6,634 nt of DNA from Rhodospirillaceae bacterium (GTDB lineage Bacteria; Pseudomonadota; Alphaproteobacteria; DSM-16000; Inquilinaceae): NCBI GenBank assembly GCA_020638595.1, contig JACKIG010000054.1:1-6634 (forward strand), in the 5' to 3' direction. This document shows positions 5,512-6,634 of this stretch, in pieces (the first letter of the stretch is position 1; each line of letters opens with the position of its first letter). The notes beneath the pieces are model-generated. The model saw only the letters and a program-made list of their open reading frames with translations. It had not been told where the DNA came from and searched no databases. The position numbers and the translations under genes are program-made.

Positions 5512-6402
5512 ATGTCTCGCGAAACCGCCCGCCCCCACACCGTCCGCCGCATCGGCTCCACCCGCGACAGGCTCGGCGAAGGCCCGCTCTGGGATGTGGC
5601 CGAGCAGGCGCTCTACTGGCTCGACAGCCGCGGGCCGACCGTGCATCGGCTCGACCCCCGGACCGGCCGGCGCGAGGACTGGCAGGTGCCCTCCACCGTC
5701 GGCTCCATGGCGTTGCGCGAACAGGGCGGCGCGGTGCTGGCGATGGAGGATGGTTTCCACTTCCTCGACTTCGCCACCGGCAAGACCGAACACATCACCG
5801 ATCCGGAGCCGGACAAGCCGGGCAACCGCCTGAACGACGGCAAGTGCGACAAGCAGGGCCGCTTCCTTGCCGGCTCCATGGCCACCAGGATCAGCGGCGA
5901 GGCACAGGGCACGCTCTACCGCCTGAACCCCGACCTGTCGCTGGACACGCTGATGGGCGATATCATCGTCACCAACGGCCCGTCGTTCAGCCCGGACGGC
6001 AAGACCTTCTACTTCTCCGACAGCCGAAAGGCCCGCATCGCCGCCTACGATTATTCGGACGCCGGCGTCGCAAACGAGCGCATCGTGGTCGACACCAAGG
6101 CGGCCCACGACGCCTGGCCGGACGGCGGCACGGTCGATGCCGAGGGCTATATCTGGTCGGCACTGGTGACCGCCGGCAAGGTGGCGCGCTTCGCGCCCGA
6201 TGGCACGCTCGACCTGCTGGTCGCCATGCCCTGCTCGCGCCCGACCAGCGTCATGTTCGGCGGGCCGGACCTGGAGGACATCTACATCACCTCGATCAGC
6301 GAGAGCCACAACATGACCGCCGACGGCCCCGACGACGGCGGCCTGTTCGTGATCGAGGGCCTGGGCATCAAGGGCGTGCCCGAACCGCGCTTCCGGGGGT
6401 AA
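5512..6402 (+). CDS. SMP-30/gluconolactonase/LRE family protein (probable sugar-lactone hydrolase)
   Basis: This is a 296-aa six-bladed beta-propeller enzyme of the SMP-30 family, which hydrolyses aldonolactones to aldonic acids with a divalent metal. By comparison with human SMP-30 the metal ligands are Glu23 (LGEGPLW), Asn155 (VTNGPSFS) and Asp204 (WPDGGTVDAEG). Arg106 and Asn108 (NRLNDGKCD) fit the substrate-side residues. Blade motifs such as FSPDGKTFYFSDS (159-171) and the C-terminal GLFVIEGLGIKGVPEPRF (277-294) are typical. The length is normal and there is no signal peptide, so it is cytoplasmic. The ATG at 5512 is supported by GAGGA at 5498-5502, 9 nt upstream, and by the family start shortly before LGEGPLW. 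The open frame runs back through the palindromic repeat to 5308, but that part is not protein-like. The sugar is unknown; gluconate, xylonate and arabinonate lactones are all possible. Confidence 0.93.
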   Translation: MSRETARPHTVRRIGSTRDRLGEGPLWDVAEQALYWLDSRGPTVHRLDPRTGRREDWQVPSTVGSMALREQGGAVLAMEDGFHFLDFATGKTEHITDPEPDKPGNRLNDGKCDKQGRFLAGSMATRISGEAQGTLYRLNPDLSLDTLMGDIIVTNGPSFSPDGKTFYFSDSRKARIAAYDYSDAGVANERIVVDTKAAHDAWPDGGTVDAEGYIWSALVTAGKVARFAPDGTLDLLVAMPCSRPTSVMFGGPDLEDIYITSISESHNMTADGPDDGGLFVIEGLGIKGVPEPRFRG

Positions 6403-6414
6403 GCGCCCGCGCAT

Positions 6415-6458
6415 GCCGGCCCGCCGCCGCCGGCGCTTGACACCGGCGGCGGCCCGGC
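6415..6458 (+). terminator. Strong GC hairpin after the lactonase-family gene, likely terminator
   Basis: GCCGCCGCCGG (6423-6433) pairs perfectly with CCGGCGGCGGC (6443-6453) across the 9-nt loop CGCTTGACA. GCCGG (6415-6419) and CCGGC (6454-6458) extend the stem past a 3-nt bulge. GTTTGC follows, so the T tract is very short. It starts 12 bases after the stop codon at 6402, as expected for a gene end. The loop contains TTGACA, a perfect -35 hexamer, though the matching -10 position (6460-6465, TTTGCT) is poor. Confidence 0.55.
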
Positions 6459-6510
6459 GTTTGCTGGCGCCGAACCCCTTTCCGTCCGAGCTTGAGAAAC
6501 CGTCCCAACC

Positions 6511-6634
6511 ATGACCGACTCGATCATCGTCGATACCGTCACCCGCGTATGCCAGGACCTGTGCGAACCCGGCGTCGTCAACGACGCGGAGGAAGGCAAA
6601 TGGCCGGCGGAACTCTGGAACACGCTGGAGGAAA
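6511..6634 (+). CDS. Probable acyl-CoA dehydrogenase family protein, N-terminal fragment (3' end outside window)
   Basis: An ATG at 6511 opens a frame that runs off the window after 41 codons. It begins MTDSIIVDTVTRVCQD and continues through KWPAELWNTLEE. The pattern of a short hydrophobic helix followed by W-P-x-x-L-W-x-x-L-E-E resembles the N-terminal helical domain of acyl-CoA dehydrogenases, FAD enzymes that desaturate acyl-CoA thioesters. No FAD or catalytic residue lies in the visible part, so this rests on general resemblance. The Shine-Dalgarno signal is weak (GAG-rich sequence around 6489-6497). The gap to the upstream stop codon is 108 bp and contains a hairpin, so separate transcription is likely. 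Confidence 0.6.
   Translation, partial: MTDSIIVDTVTRVCQDLCEPGVVNDAEEGKWPAELWNTLEE

Noticed and set aside
5311..6414. Long reverse-strand and second forward open frames over the lactonase-family gene
   Set aside because: They overlap a gene with intact family motifs, have Arg/Ala/Pro-biased composition, and run through a palindromic repeat.

Overview
The window is GC-rich and codes on the + strand throughout. Its gene families (an SSADH-like aldehyde dehydrogenase, an enolase-superfamily dehydratase type, a PhoD phosphatase, an LLM flavin oxidoreductase, an SMP-30 lactonase type and an acyl-CoA dehydrogenase-like start) and its intergenic palindromes fit an alphaproteobacterium with an accessory catabolic gene set, possibly of the Rhodospirillales. 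That placement is an inference from style, not from a marker gene.

Layout: (1) the C-terminal half of an aldehyde dehydrogenase (1-691); (2) a 225-bp gap with a GC hairpin and a 13-nt tandem repeat; (3) a 399-aa mandelate racemase/muconate lactonizing enzyme family protein (917-2116); (4) a 399-bp gap with a 149-bp imperfect palindromic element and fragments that resemble it; (5) a Tat-exported PhoD-like phosphatase (2516-4066); (6) a 349-bp gap with one complete and one truncated copy of a second palindromic repeat; (7) an LLM-class flavin-dependent oxidoreductase (4416-5336); (8) a 175-bp gap with a third palindromic repeat; (9) an SMP-30/gluconolactonase family protein (5512-6402); (10) a hairpin, then the first 41 codons of a probable acyl-CoA dehydrogenase (6511 to the window end).

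The genes are not packed as an operon. Every gap is at least 108 bp, and three of the five hold a different repeat family, so most genes probably have their own promoters. Three of the enzymes could still form a pathway: a lactonase opens a sugar lactone, an enolase-superfamily dehydratase removes water from the acid, and an aldehyde dehydrogenase oxidises a later semialdehyde. The phosphatase and the LLM oxidoreductase do not obviously belong to it.

I found no tRNA, rRNA, CRISPR array, transposase, phage gene or recognisable defence system, and no clear new biological system. The points most worth checking are the stack of unrelated palindromic repeats, the K-x-N variant and long loop in the enolase-superfamily enzyme, and the missing substrate arginine in the aldehyde dehydrogenase.
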